Shown: positions 15,875-24,449, counted from the first letter of the stretch. The stretch is 64,000 nt of DNA from Caballeronia sp. SEWSISQ10-4 2 (GCF_030464885.1 NZ_JALPRJ010000014.1:62001-126000), one strand, 5' to 3'. Translations and numbers: made by a program. Notes: generated from the letters alone by a model not told the origin.

Positions 15875-16660
15875 TTAGCCAATTCCGCCTCCTGCCACAT
15901 ATAGTGTCTGACCGGTAATGTAAGATGCCTCGTTGGAGGCGAGAAAACATATTGCGGCAGCAAGTTCGTCGGGTCTTCCAAATCTTCCCATAGGGGTGTC
16001 GCGCAGCGTCTGTTCCACGACGCCTTCAAGACCATGAATATCCATATCGCTTAGCGGCGTTGAACTGCGTGGTGTGGCGCGGGTGCCAACATCCACCCCA
16101 CCGGGAGCTACGCAATTGATGCGAATACCGGTCGTGCCCAACTCCAAAGACAGAGCGGCAGTTATCGCAGCAACGCCTCCTTTGGCTGCGGCATAAGGAA
16201 CGCGGTTGATACCCCGGGTCGCCACTGACCCTACATTGACGATCGCGCCGGAACCTTGTCGCAGCATCACCGGCAGTACGGCATGGCACCCCCAGAGCGT
16301 CGGCCAGAGAGATCGCTGGATCTCTGCAACAATTTCCTCCGGTGCATACTCCCAGTACGGTTTAGACCAAATAGTGCCTCCAACATTGTGTACGGCTACG
16401 TCAATACGCCCAAAGTCTTGTTCGATATTTTTAATGAGATCAACGGATCCCTCTCGATGTTCAAGGTCATGCACTGCATAGATCGCATTGCCACCATCGT
16501 TCTTGATCTGGCGAACTGCGGCCTGCGCAGGTTCAATTGCCCTGTCCGCGACAATCACAGTCGCTCCTTCGCGCGCTAACTGACGTGCTGTGGCAAAGCC
16601 GATTCCCTGCGCGGCGCCGGTCACCAACGCAATGCATCCATCAAATCGTAAATGGCTCAT
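15875..16660 (-). CDS. Short-chain dehydrogenase, candidate cis-dihydrodiol dehydrogenase
   Basis: The 261-residue SDR contains TGAAQGIG, NVGG, a Ser in NVGSVATRG and the catalytic Tyr/Lys pair VPYAAAKGG. D37-type sequence after the second strand (VADRAIEPAQ) favours NAD. The proline-rich insertion with ATPRSSTPLSDMDIHGL before the last strand resembles benzoate-diol dehydrogenases (BenD). Together with the adjacent ring-hydroxylating dioxygenase genes this suggests oxidation of a cis-dihydrodiol to the catechol. The ATG at 16660 follows GGGAGCAG. It is convergent with the reductase gene. Its substrate is inferred from context only. Confidence 0.78.
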   Translation of the reverse strand: MSHLRFDGCIALVTGAAQGIGFATARQLAREGATVIVADRAIEPAQAAVRQIKNDGGNAIYAVHDLEHREGSVDLIKNIEQDFGRIDVAVHNVGGTIWSKPYWEYAPEEIVAEIQRSLWPTLWGCHAVLPVMLRQGSGAIVNVGSVATRGINRVPYAAAKGGVAAITAALSLELGTTGIRINCVAPGGVDVGTRATPRSSTPLSDMDIHGLEGVVEQTLRDTPMGRFGRPDELAAAICFLASNEASYITGQTLYVAGGGIG

Positions 16661-16903
16661 TTCTGCTCCCAATCTTGTATCGTACGTCAGTGTGGTATCG
16701 CCGCTGAACCTTAAATCAATCGGGGCAATATTAGTAAAGTCTGGTTCCGCATTGTCGTCGCAGCCGGATTTCTGTTAGTGTTCAGCGCACCTTTCTGGCT
16801 GCCCGTATTCATTCAATATGATAGTTATCCTAATCGATCGACGTTAGCATAACTTCCTGGAATCATGGGTAATTACAAAGATTTCGGCAGATGCAAACAG
16901 CCC
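16661..16903. other. Intergenic with one arm of a direct repeat flanking the porin gene
   Basis: Positions 16755-16799 (TCGTCGCAGCCGG ... GTGTTCAGCGCACC ... TTTCTGGC) match 18437-18481 at most positions in direct orientation. No gene is recognised here. The upstream region of the SDR gene has no clear promoter match. Confidence 0.5.
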
Positions 16904-18049
16904 CTAGAACGAATGCCGCATCCCAAGCATGGCGGCCGCCTGATTCATTCCCTTGGCCGGCGTGCCGCCAGCGGCGCTAACCGCGTAAGCTGCATTCCGG
17001 CTATTCTGCAGGAAGGCTACCTGCGCATAGACCGCCGTGCGCGCAGATAGCGAATAAGTGGCGCGCATCATCTCCATGGTCGCCCGCGTATCTTGCTGGC
17101 TGTTGACGATGCGCTGCACCAAGCTGTCAATTGTCAGCGATGGCGTCACCTTGTATTCCCCTTCCAGCACAAACTGATTCGACGTAACGTCGGGCGTCAC
17201 CAGAGAATCTGCCTTGACGCGCCGGTTTATCCATACCGCACTGAAGATGAACTTGTCGAACTTCAAGTAGCCGTCCACTAACAGGCGCGAGTCTCTATTT
17301 CCGCTATCCGCCATAGGCAGGGGCGTGAGACCATTAAACATATTGACGGAGGCGCCCGGACCACCGTTCTGGCGATCGTAGACCACCGTAGTGCCCCAGT
17401 TTTTTGCGTCATACCCCAGCATCGCGGACCATTCGCGGCATGCCTCGGCGTTGCCTGGAATGCTGCCCGCGCATGTGCCTTCGCCCGGCGTGTTTGAACC
17501 TCCCGCAGGCGACGCGTCCCGGCCAAACGAATAGCTTGCGCCAACGGTCAGGCCATCGAAGCTTTTCCGGTAGGCCACGGTGTTGTCGCTACGCGGGACC
17601 TCGAAACCCGAATCAAACGAATCGATCCCATATATGCCCGGCCCAATGAAATCGGCATACAGCGATCCCCATGCCAACATCGTGTACTGACGACCGAAGG
17701 TCAATGCGCCGAGCGGCCCATCAAGTCCGACGAAGGCTTGCCGACCGAACAGCCTCCCTCCCTGACCCAGGGTGCCGGTACCGGCGTTAAAACCGCTTTC
17801 GAGCGTAAATATAGCGTTATAGCCATCACCGAGCGGCTCGGACCCCTTCACACCCCAGCGCGACGGAAGCTCTCCCGTGAGGCCCTGCATACGCACGACC
17901 GACTGGCCGGCCGGATTCGCGTTGTGAATATATTCAACACCGGTATCGACGAGACCGTAGAACACAACGCTCTGCGCCTGCGCAGGCGTACACCAACCGC
18001 CCAGCTGGGTCGCCGCAGCGATGACTGATACAACTGTGATTTGCCTCAT
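16904..18049 (-). CDS. Gram-negative general porin (OmpC-like, Burkholderia type)
   Basis: The 381-residue protein has an N-terminal signal peptide ending at TPAQA (residues 1-25) and then the typical start QSVVFYGLVDTGVEYIHN. It also has the conserved SRWGVKGSEPLGDGYNAIFTLE-type second strand pair, the FGRQYTMLAWGS constriction region, and a C-terminal Phe preceded by MLGMRHS, the beta-barrel assembly signal. Trimeric porins of this family let small solutes through the outer membrane; in catabolic clusters they are often uptake channels for the substrate. The start has GGAGGAG. The gene is flanked by an imperfect direct repeat (16755-16799, 18437-18481). Confidence 0.93.
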   Translation of the reverse strand: MRQITVVSVIAAATQLGGWCTPAQAQSVVFYGLVDTGVEYIHNANPAGQSVVRMQGLTGELPSRWGVKGSEPLGDGYNAIFTLESGFNAGTGTLGQGGRLFGRQAFVGLDGPLGALTFGRQYTMLAWGSLYADFIGPGIYGIDSFDSGFEVPRSDNTVAYRKSFDGLTVGASYSFGRDASPAGGSNTPGEGTCAGSIPGNAEACREWSAMLGYDAKNWGTTVVYDRQNGGPGASVNMFNGLTPLPMADSGNRDSRLLVDGYLKFDKFIFSAVWINRRVKADSLVTPDVTSNQFVLEGEYKVTPSLTIDSLVQRIVNSQQDTRATMEMMRATYSLSARTAVYAQVAFLQNSRNAAYAVSAAGGTPAKGMNQAAAMLGMRHSF

Positions 18050-18623
18050 GTCTCCTCCATTTATTTAATAGTACTAACTTAATAGAATCATTTACCTCCC
18101 CAGATTCAAGGTACCTATGAGCATCTTGCCGGTTCGTTTCGATACCCCGGCAGATCCCGAGCCGTAGGTGTTTTCGCCATCAAGGCCTCAACTACATTCC
18201 TGCATTCGCTCGGCGCGTCGCGCCGAAGATGCGAATGCGATCCAATGGGAACGTCGCTTCCTCAATGTCTCGGCCAAGTCGCACGAACTTCCGGCATCTA
18301 CCTGATCGTGTCCCTCGACGTTCCAATGAGCCATGACACTACAACGTTGCAGCAGCGTCCGATCGGGCGTGTTGTTCCATTGCCCCCCAATTCAGGCTTG
18401 TTCCCTGCGAAGGCAGCGTTGGGTCGGTTCCGTACGTCGTCGCGACCGACTTTCCGTTTGTGTTCAGCGCGCCTTTCTGGCGCAGTTTATGGCGGGTGTT
18501 CCGGCCCTTGCGGCGGCTGGTGTCGGGCTCAAGCCGTTCCACCGTCACCTCGTACTTGGGGTCGCCGCACGATTTTGAACAAATCTCGCGGTGACCCCTA
18601 AGACAACTCATCGTCGGAATTTC
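18050..18623. other. Porin upstream region and repeat arms
   Basis: This stretch holds the AT-rich upstream region of the porin gene (18050-18100). It also has one arm of an inverted repeat (18330-18387, matching 19542-19599 in reverse) and the second copy of the porin-flanking direct repeat (18437-18481). The open frames through it (for example from 18333) have no recognisable domain and look like IS debris. Confidence 0.5.
18330..18387 (+). repeat. Inverted repeat arm bracketing the hydrolase gene
   Basis: The sequence beginning CCATGACAC, then CAACGTTGCAGC and GGGCGTGTTG, is repeated as its reverse complement at 19542-19599, with roughly four in five bases matching by eye. The pair encloses the hydrolase gene. 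Both arms can encode MT(L/Q)QRCS, so they may derive from the start of a transposase or host gene. Confidence 0.7.
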
Positions 18624-19457
18624 TTATTCGAGGAATTGAGCTATCAACTCGGGAAAATGCTTGGCACGTTCGATTTGAGTCCAGTGACCGCAGCGGCCAA
18701 ACACGTGGAGTTGGGCTCGTTGAATTAGCTCAAAGAGGCGAAAACTATTGGAGGCCGGAATTACGCGATCCTCACGACCGTGAAGAATCAAAGTTTCGTG
18801 CGGAAGCCCAGCGATCGCGGCCTCGTCCGAGGTCAAGGCTTCGACCCAACGCTGCCGCGGCGCCGGGAACAAGCCGGAATACGATTTTTGAAATCCCGGC
18901 TCAATACTCGCGCGGTAGCGCAGCCCCACGAGCTCATCGGTAATCAAGTCACCGTCGAAGGCGAAGAAATCAAGCAAACGCTTCATGTTTTCAAGCGCCG
19001 GCTCATAACCCCACACTGCGTCCAAACCAGGCGTTATTGGGAACGGGACACCAACACTACCGCACAACACCAGCCGCCTTACGCGCTCGGGCCGGGAAAT
19101 GGCGGCCGCGAGCGCCACCGCCCCTCCGAATGAATTGCCAACGAGATCGACCTGCTCAAGGCCAAGCATATCCATCAGATCGAATAATTGGCCTGTCCAC
19201 GTCCCGATGCTGCATACGAGGTCATCCGGACCTTCACTAAAACCAAAGCCGAACATATCGGGTGCAATCACACGGAAACGGGATGCGAGCGCCGGCATCG
19301 TCAGACGCCAATTGGCGTATGCCGAAACGCCCGGACCGGATCCATGTACAAGAATCACCGGTGGGCCTTCACCCATTTCCAGAACATTTGTACGCCATGG
19401 GCCCGTCTGGACCATACGGCCGACTTCGGGCCGTGTCGCGGAAAGGGCCGTGCTCAT
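18624..19457 (-). CDS. Meta-cleavage product hydrolase (alpha/beta hydrolase, XylF/MhpC-like)
   Basis: From the ATG at 19457 the product is 277 residues, the usual size for 2-hydroxymuconic semialdehyde-type hydrolases. It has the oxyanion segment VILVHGSGPGVSAYANWR, the nucleophile S109 in VGNSFGGA, the acid Asp in LILHGREDRVIP and the His in GRCGHWTQIE. HGSGPG and GRCGHW are characteristic of the meta-cleavage branch, which hydrolyses the ring-fission product to 2-hydroxypenta-2,4-dienoate plus an acid. A longer frame from 19616 runs through IS-like repeat sequence and is unlikely to be the native N-terminus; the native upstream region seems to have been replaced. It probably acts with the dioxygenase at 8036. 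Confidence 0.88.
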   Translation of the reverse strand: MSTALSATRPEVGRMVQTGPWRTNVLEMGEGPPVILVHGSGPGVSAYANWRLTMPALASRFRVIAPDMFGFGFSEGPDDLVCSIGTWTGQLFDLMDMLGLEQVDLVGNSFGGAVALAAAISRPERVRRLVLCGSVGVPFPITPGLDAVWGYEPALENMKRLLDFFAFDGDLITDELVGLRYRASIEPGFQKSYSGLFPAPRQRWVEALTSDEAAIAGLPHETLILHGREDRVIPASNSFRLFELIQRAQLHVFGRCGHWTQIERAKHFPELIAQFLE

Positions 19458-19541
19458 GGACGTGCCGAATTGAAAAATTGAACCGGCGCCGAACGCCGGC
19501 ATAGTCCGAACACCGCTTTCCATTGGTCGAATGAAGTAGCG

Positions 19542-19599
19542 GGGCGATGGAGCAACACGCCCGGTCGGGCGCCGCTGCAACGTTGTTGTGTCATGGTTG
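19542..19599 (-). repeat. Inverted repeat arm bracketing the hydrolase gene (second arm)
   Basis: This is the reverse-complement partner of 18330-18387. It lies between the hydrolase start codon and the promoter at 19686-19731, so it forms part of the leader of that transcript. Confidence 0.7.
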
Positions 19600-19685
19600 A
19601 TTTCCTCCCTAAACACCTCTTTTCGAAGTGCCCGTGTGCCCGCTTTTGTGCGGACAGGTTCGAAGTCTCACTAAATTCCGCCACC

Positions 19686-19731
19686 ATCATCAATCCATAA
19701 ATCTCGATTGTCAACATTAATATCGAGATTT
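19686..19731 (-). promoter_or_regulatory. Minus-strand promoter shared in design with the ferredoxin operon promoter
   Basis: Read on the minus strand: AAATCTCGATATT, four bases, then TTGACA (plus-strand 19709-19714), a 17-bp spacer and GATGAT as a -10-like hexamer. The first 23 bases match 7498-7520 except for the four spacer bases. On the plus strand AAATCTCGAT (19699-19708) and ATCGAGATTT (19722-19731) also form a perfect 10-bp inverted repeat around the -35. Confidence 0.65.
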
Positions 19732-19734
19732 TAC

Positions 19735-19757
19735 AAAAAAGCGACTCTTACAGTCGC
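19735..19757 (-). terminator. Rho-independent terminator (minus strand)
   Basis: On the minus strand GCGAC-TGTAAGA-GTCGC is followed by six T residues. It lies 15 bp beyond the stop codon of a truncated minus-strand frame (19772-19925), so it probably terminated that lost gene. Confidence 0.7.
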
Positions 19758-19771
19758 GATGGTTTGTGGGG

Positions 19772-19925
19772 TCACCAATTCATTTGAACGATGGTTCGTG
19801 CGATCGGCGCGTGATTCATGAGGTCCGGCAACATACGAACGCCGAAATCAGCCACGAACCGGGTCGGTGCTGTTCCATGAAATCGAACAGCGTGGCCGGA
19901 TCGTTTGGCCGGATGTGATGTGATA
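19772..19925 (-). pseudogene. 3' end of an unidentified minus-strand gene
   Basis: The minus-strand frame ends PTRFVADFGVRMLPDLMNHA followed by PIARTIVQMNW and a TGA at 19772, directly before a terminator hairpin. Upstream it runs into the IS5 remnant, so only the last ~45-50 codons seem to survive. I do not recognise the family. Confidence 0.4.
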
Positions 19926-19930
19926 TCGGG

Positions 19931-20347
19931 GTGGACAGCCAGAGCGGCCTGGTGCACAGCGCGGTGCTCACGCCGGCCAACGTGCATGACAAGCATCCGC
20001 TGCCGCAACTGCTGCATGGACGGGAGCGGTGCGTCTATGGCGACAGCGCGTATCCCAGCCAGAAGGCGCTGATCCACAGCAAGGCGCCCAAGGCTCGCGA
20101 TTTCACGAATTAGCGCGCACGCGGCGCTGGCAGGGAAGTCGATGAGGCGCAGCGTGGCAAGAACCGCAGCAAGTCGAAGATCCGCGCTCGGGTCGAGCAT
20201 GTCTTCGCGGTGGTCAAGCGACTGTGGGGCTTTACCAAGGCGCGCTATCGCGGGCTGGCGAAGAATGCGAACCGGGCCTTCGTGGCGCTGGCGCTAGCCA
20301 ACGTTTACCTGTCGCGCCGACGCTTGATGGCAGCAGTCTCTCTTTGA
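19931..20347 (+). pseudogene. IS5-family transposase, C-terminal remnant with in-frame stop
   Basis: The frame reads DSQSGLVHSAVLTPANVHD, then RCVYGDSAYPSQKALI, a TAG stop at 20111-20113, and continues in the same frame with KIRARVEHVFAVVKRLWGFTK and a TGA at 20347. These are the second catalytic Asp region (GDSAY) and the E-containing helix (RxxVEHVF) of IS5-family DDE transposases. The N-terminal third is missing. The element end repeat follows at 20339-20382. Confidence 0.85.
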
Positions 20348-20578
20348 CGGATGCCTAAGTAGGCACAGCGCCCGGGCATGCCTTATGGTCTGCCTGCGGA
20401 TAGGTCTACCTGCGGATATCCCACAGTCCCTCACGAAGAAATAGCTTGACATTGTAGAGTTCGATCATAATACTGATTGTGAATTATGATCGGACTCCAG
20501 ATTAGAGCTGAAACAGAGCAAAGTCTGACATGGGTACGCAGACCTCAATTGGGGAGATATTGGGAATTGTTAGTACTC
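20324..20578 (+). repeat. Duplicated promoter segment (copy 1)
   Basis: This ~250-bp segment recurs at 27678-27923 with few differences (copy 1 has a short extra GGTCTACCTGCGGATA-like duplication near 20395-20410). It contains the IS5 end, a promoter and an operator palindrome, and lies directly upstream of the SnoaL/dehydrogenase fusion gene. Confidence 0.85.
20446..20495 (+). promoter_or_regulatory. Promoter with operator palindrome, copy 1
   Basis: TTGACA (20446-20451) is followed 16 bp later by a TAATAC -10-like hexamer. The -10 overlaps the left arm of the inverted repeat CGATCATAAT (20462-20471) / ATTATGATCG (20483-20492), with an 11-bp spacer. A repressor bound here would block the promoter. 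In copy 2 (27801-27837) both arms carry matching substitutions. Confidence 0.7.
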
Positions 20579-20630
20579 CAAATATCGATCCGCGGTCGCT
20601 ACCGGCGTGAAATTCATGTGGAAATCAGCC

Positions 20631-22034
20631 ATGAAAACCGCAGCGCAACTTTTGAATGAGTTCCTCACTCTGGCGCACAACCCGAAGGAGGCCGCCGCCT
20701 TGTTCGCTGAAGATGGAGTTGTCGAGCTTCCGTATCTGGCAGACCTCGGCATGCAGTCGCAATACAAAGGGCTCGCCGAAATTGAATCTCTGTATGCATT
20801 GCTTCTCCAGCTTGTTCCTGAGTGGGAGTTCAGGGACGCGGTCGTGCTGATTGATACCCCGGAGCGTGCATTTGCCGAATACAAGGTGGATGCGCTCGCC
20901 GTCACGACTCAGCGGCCGTTCAAGCAGCATTTCTTTGGCTACATCCACGTGGAAAACGGAAAGATCAAGCTGCTACGCGAGGCTCTGAACATCGTGGCGA
21001 CAGCGCGCGCGTTCTTCCCCAACGGATTGGCTGATATTGCGCAACCCGAAGCCCAGGAGAAGATGCACATCGATGGCGGTCCGATCGGGATTGCCGTCCT
21101 GGACGATTACCAGCACGCCGCTCTCTCGCTTGCCGACTGGTCATCGCTGAAGCCGTGGGCGAGCATCACTATCTTCCATGACCATCTGGCGGAAGCAGAT
21201 GCGGTCGTCGCAAGACTGAAGCCATTTGCTGTCGTGTGCGTGATGCGGGAGAGAACGCCCCTCACCCGCGACATTTTGCAACGCCTGCCGAGCCTCAAGC
21301 TGATCGCGTCGACTGCACCTCGCAATGCCTCGATTGATACCGATACCGCCGATCGGCAGGGGATCAAGGTCGCTCACACGGGTTATACATCCACCCCCAC
21401 CGTCGAACTGACATGGGCGCTCATTCTTGGTAGCGCCCGCCACATCGCAAGCGAAGGCGAGTCCTTGAGACGAGGAGGTTGGCAGCAGTCCGTTGGCGAC
21501 GATCTATCGGGAAAGACACTTGCCGTCCTAGGGCTTGGCAATGTCGGTCGAGAAGTCGCCAGGATCGGCTTGGCATTCGGAATGAATGTAATCGCCTGGA
21601 GCGAGAACCTCACCCCGGAGCGCGCTGCGGCGGCCGGTGCAGAGTTGGTATCGAAGGAAGCGTTGTTCAAGCAGGCCGATTTCTTGAGCGTCCACCTCGT
21701 CCTGAGCCAAAGAACAAGGGGTTTGGTCGGAGCCGAAGAACTGTCCCTGATGAAATCGACGGCCCGTTTGATAAATACCTCTCGCGCTCCGATTGTCACT
21801 GAGTCCGACTTGGTTGAAGTACTTCGTGCCCGGAAAATCGCGGGAGCGGCGATCGACGTATTCGATCAGGAGCCGCTCACGCCGAACCACCCTTTCCGGA
21901 CGATGACTAACGTGCTTGCGACGCCGCACATCGGCTACGTGTCGCGGGGGCTCTACGAAACCTTCTACCGGGACACAGTCGCCAATATCAGGCGCTGGAT
22001 CGAACAGTCTTCAATCAGAGAGAGGAATCAATGA
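20631..22034 (+). CDS. SnoaL-like domain fused to D-2-hydroxyacid dehydrogenase
   Basis: The 467-residue product combines two normally separate proteins. Residues ~1-140 form a SnoaL/NTF2-like domain (AALFAEDGVVELPYLAD ... ENGKIKLLREALNIVATARA). Residues ~150-465 form a D-isomer 2-hydroxyacid dehydrogenase: LGLGNVGREVARIGLAFG binds NAD, and the catalytic Arg, Glu and His are in NTSRAPI, FDQEPL and ATPHIGY. An in-frame ATG at 21063 behind AGGAG could also give the dehydrogenase alone. The ATG at 20631 is preferred over a GTG at 20607. It overlaps the next gene by ATGA. A dead SnoaL copy lies at 6035 and a truncated dehydrogenase copy at 27924. The substrate is unknown. Confidence 0.85.
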   Translation: MKTAAQLLNEFLTLAHNPKEAAALFAEDGVVELPYLADLGMQSQYKGLAEIESLYALLLQLVPEWEFRDAVVLIDTPERAFAEYKVDALAVTTQRPFKQHFFGYIHVENGKIKLLREALNIVATARAFFPNGLADIAQPEAQEKMHIDGGPIGIAVLDDYQHAALSLADWSSLKPWASITIFHDHLAEADAVVARLKPFAVVCVMRERTPLTRDILQRLPSLKLIASTAPRNASIDTDTADRQGIKVAHTGYTSTPTVELTWALILGSARHIASEGESLRRGGWQQSVGDDLSGKTLAVLGLGNVGREVARIGLAFGMNVIAWSENLTPERAAAAGAELVSKEALFKQADFLSVHLVLSQRTRGLVGAEELSLMKSTARLINTSRAPIVTESDLVEVLRARKIAGAAIDVFDQEPLTPNHPFRTMTNVLATPHIGYVSRGLYETFYRDTVANIRRWIEQSSIRERNQ

Positions 22035-22432
22035 CAACAATAAAGGCGATGCGGCTAGCTTCGCTGGTCACGGCAATCAATGTCCTGGTCGCGAGCGGTT
22101 TTTCCATCGCGGCGATCATTCGTCCGCAATATCTGGTCCCTGCCGAATCCGTTCCAACGGAGGCGTCGTTGATATTGGCGATGTACGCGGCGGCACGCAC
22201 AATTCCTCTGGCATTGTTCGCATTGGGGGCGATCTACAAGCAGGCGGCGCCTTCGTTGCTGATCCTGGGTGCGCTCGCCGGCGCCATGCAATTGCTGGAT
22301 GCCGGAATCGGTCTGTTTGAGCATGATCTTGGGAAATGCGCTGGGCCACTCTTTATCGCCGTCCTCCAATTCTTCGTGGTGTATCTGCTTCACAGATCCG
22401 TGCGGATCACGCCGCAAACCGAGCGCGGATGA
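22031..22432 (+). CDS. Small integral membrane protein
   Basis: The 133-residue protein has four predicted membrane-spanning stretches: ASLVTAINVLVASGFSIAAI near residues 9-28, LILAMYAAARTIPLALFALG near 48-67, LLILGALAGAMQLLDAGIGL near 75-94, and GPLFIAVLQFFVVYLL near 105-120. The C-terminal tail is short and basic. I do not recognise a specific function; similar four-helix proteins occur beside oxidoreductase genes. It is translationally coupled to the fusion dehydrogenase gene (ATGA overlap), so the two products are made together. Confidence 0.75.
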   Translation: MTTIKAMRLASLVTAINVLVASGFSIAAIIRPQYLVPAESVPTEASLILAMYAAARTIPLALFALGAIYKQAAPSLLILGALAGAMQLLDAGIGLFEHDLGKCAGPLFIAVLQFFVVYLLHRSVRITPQTERG

Positions 22433-22671
22433 ACGCACGCTACGGCCCGGCACTTCCAAGTTCGCCCCAATTGCGCGGTGAAGCTGATGCAGCGCATTCG
22501 AGAGAAGAAATGGTCCGATCGTCGAAAGCGTTTTGGATCGAGAAGCCTAGCGGTTAGACAGCGCCGCGTCCTGGCGAGCTTGGCGGCAGAATTCGGCATC
22601 CTTTCTGTTGGGCGTGAAACGTCGGAGACACGGCCCGATTTGTCCAAAAATCACATCGCGGGGGGATTTTC

Positions 22672-23667
22672 ATGCAGTTCACGAAGTTCAGCCGAACGGG
22701 TCTGTCTGTCTCCCGTCTCTGCTTAGGCACAGGAACATTCGGCAAACAGACCGATGAAGCCGAGTCGATTCGGGTCTTCGACAAGGCGGCGGACGCCGGT
22801 GTGAATTTCATCGACACTGCGGACGTCTACCCGGGCGGCGCAGATTTGCCTGAAGTCGGCCGAGCAGAGGAAATCACCGGCCGCTGGCTGAAAGGCAAGC
22901 GCAACAGATTCATTCTGGGGACCAAGGCGGGAGGGCCGATGGGGTCATCCCCTTGGGATCGTGGCTCGTCTCGCAAGCACCTTCTTGACGCGATCAACGC
23001 ATCCCTGCGGCGTTTGAACACCGACTATGTGGATCTCTATCAACTCCACATGGATGACCCGGTGACGCCGCTGGATGAGACCGCCGAAGCGCTCGACGCC
23101 ATCGTCCGTTCGGGCAAGGCCCGCTATATAGGCGTTTCAAATTTTCTGGCCTATCGATTGGCCCGCGCTATCGGCCGCCAGGATACGCTGAGGTTAGTGC
23201 GCTTCGTCTCGGTGCAGCCTCGGTACAACCTTCTGTTCCGGGAGATCGAGCGGGAACTGTTGCCGCTGGCTCAAGAGGAAAACCTAGCGGTGATCCCATT
23301 CAACCCGCTGGCCGGTGGCCTCCTTAGCGGGAAATATCAGCTGGACGATAAGCCGGAAAAGGGACGTTTTTCGGCGGAAGTCGGACAGTTCGGCGCCACG
23401 TATAAGGCCCGCTACTGGCATCAGCCCGAGTTCGTGACGGTCGGCAAGCTGCGTGAGATCGCTGGCGAGGAAGGCGAAGCGCTGCCGAAACTGGCAGTCG
23501 CCTGGATTCTGGCGAACCCGGCTATTACGTCCGTCATTCTCGGTGCGAGCCGAACCGAGCAATTGACCGACACGCTCGCTGCCGCGGACTATAACCTCCT
23601 ACCGGAACTGAAGACGAAGCTCGACGACCTCTCTGCAGAGTACCGCCGCGGCGACGCAGCGCGTTAG
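22672..23667 (+). CDS. Aldo/keto reductase
   Basis: The 331-residue protein is a TIM-barrel aldo/keto reductase. It has FIDTADVYPGG with the catalytic Asp and Tyr (residues ~44-54), LGTKAGG with the Lys near 83, YVDLYQLHMDDP with the His near 123, and the C-terminal NADPH-binding VILGASRTEQLTDTL. It reduces aldehydes or ketones with NADPH. It has the size and motifs of the branch related to voltage-gated-channel beta subunits. GGGGGGA precedes the start. It is followed 81 bp later by a dienelactone hydrolase gene on the same strand. Confidence 0.92.
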   Translation: MQFTKFSRTGLSVSRLCLGTGTFGKQTDEAESIRVFDKAADAGVNFIDTADVYPGGADLPEVGRAEEITGRWLKGKRNRFILGTKAGGPMGSSPWDRGSSRKHLLDAINASLRRLNTDYVDLYQLHMDDPVTPLDETAEALDAIVRSGKARYIGVSNFLAYRLARAIGRQDTLRLVRFVSVQPRYNLLFREIERELLPLAQEENLAVIPFNPLAGGLLSGKYQLDDKPEKGRFSAEVGQFGATYKARYWHQPEFVTVGKLREIAGEEGEALPKLAVAWILANPAITSVILGASRTEQLTDTLAAADYNLLPELKTKLDDLSAEYRRGDAAR

Positions 23668-23748
23668 AGGATTGCGCAAGCGGGGCTAAATTGGTCCGGG
23701 TTGGGGGTCTTCGACTTCCTATTTTCCTCAAAGCAAAGGATTCCATCC

Positions 23749-24417
23749 ATGGGAACGCACATCAAATTGACTGCCAGCGACGGCCACGAGTTCGGTGCCT
23801 ATCGCGTCGATCCAGCGGGGGCGCCCAAGGGCGGCATCGTCGTCATTCAGGAAATCTTCGGCGTCAATCACCACATTCGCTCAGTCGCCGACCGTTTTGC
23901 TGCGCTCGGTTACGTCGCGATTGCGCCGGCCCTGTTCGATCGCATTGAAGCGGGGTTCGAATGCGGCTATTCGCCGGAAGAAGTGCAGGGCGCAATGCGC
24001 TTTGTCGCCAACAATCCACCAATGCAGGCCTGGATGTTGGACGTCGCTGCCGCACGCGAGGCGATTGCTGACGTCGGCAAGCTCGCGGTCACCGGCTTCT
24101 GCCTCGGCGGAACGCTGACCTATGGCGCGGCGGTCAATCTGCCGGGCTTCTCGGTGGCAGTCGGCTATTACGGTGGCCAGATCGTTGGGATGGCGGATCA
24201 GTCCCCGAAAGTCCCGACCATGCTGCATTTCGGTGAGTTGGACGCGCACATCCCGATGAGCGACGTCGAGACGATCAAGTCGAAGCAGCCGTCGGTCGAT
24301 GTCTACACCTATAACGCTGATCACGGCTTCCAGTGCGACGAACGCGATAGCTTTGCCCCCGAAGCAGCTCAAATCGCTTGGGGCCGCACCCTGCGCTTCA
24401 TCGACAGTCATATGTAA
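23749..24417 (+). CDS. Dienelactone hydrolase family protein
   Basis: The 222-residue alpha/beta hydrolase has the dienelactone hydrolase triad: Cys in TGFCLGGTLTYG (residue ~116), Asp in FGELDAHIP (~163) and His in NADHGFQCDER (~195). The N-terminal VVIQEIFGVNHHIRSVADRFA supplies the conserved Glu that interacts with the Cys. Such enzymes hydrolyse dienelactones in chlorocatechol degradation or act on other small esters. The ATG at 23749 follows AAAGGA and removes a 16-residue extension not typical of the family. A role in the local aromatic pathways is possible but unproven. Confidence 0.9.
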   Translation: MGTHIKLTASDGHEFGAYRVDPAGAPKGGIVVIQEIFGVNHHIRSVADRFAALGYVAIAPALFDRIEAGFECGYSPEEVQGAMRFVANNPPMQAWMLDVAAAREAIADVGKLAVTGFCLGGTLTYGAAVNLPGFSVAVGYYGGQIVGMADQSPKVPTMLHFGELDAHIPMSDVETIKSKQPSVDVYTYNADHGFQCDERDSFAPEAAQIAWGRTLRFIDSHM

Positions 24418-24449
24418 GATGGACGTCCTTCTCCTCGCAAAGAACTCAC

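Noticed and set aside
19454..19717. Minus-strand frame starting MLTIEIYG
   Set aside because: It covers the promoter and inverted-repeat arm of the hydrolase gene and has no domain; its MTQQRCS part is repeat sequence.
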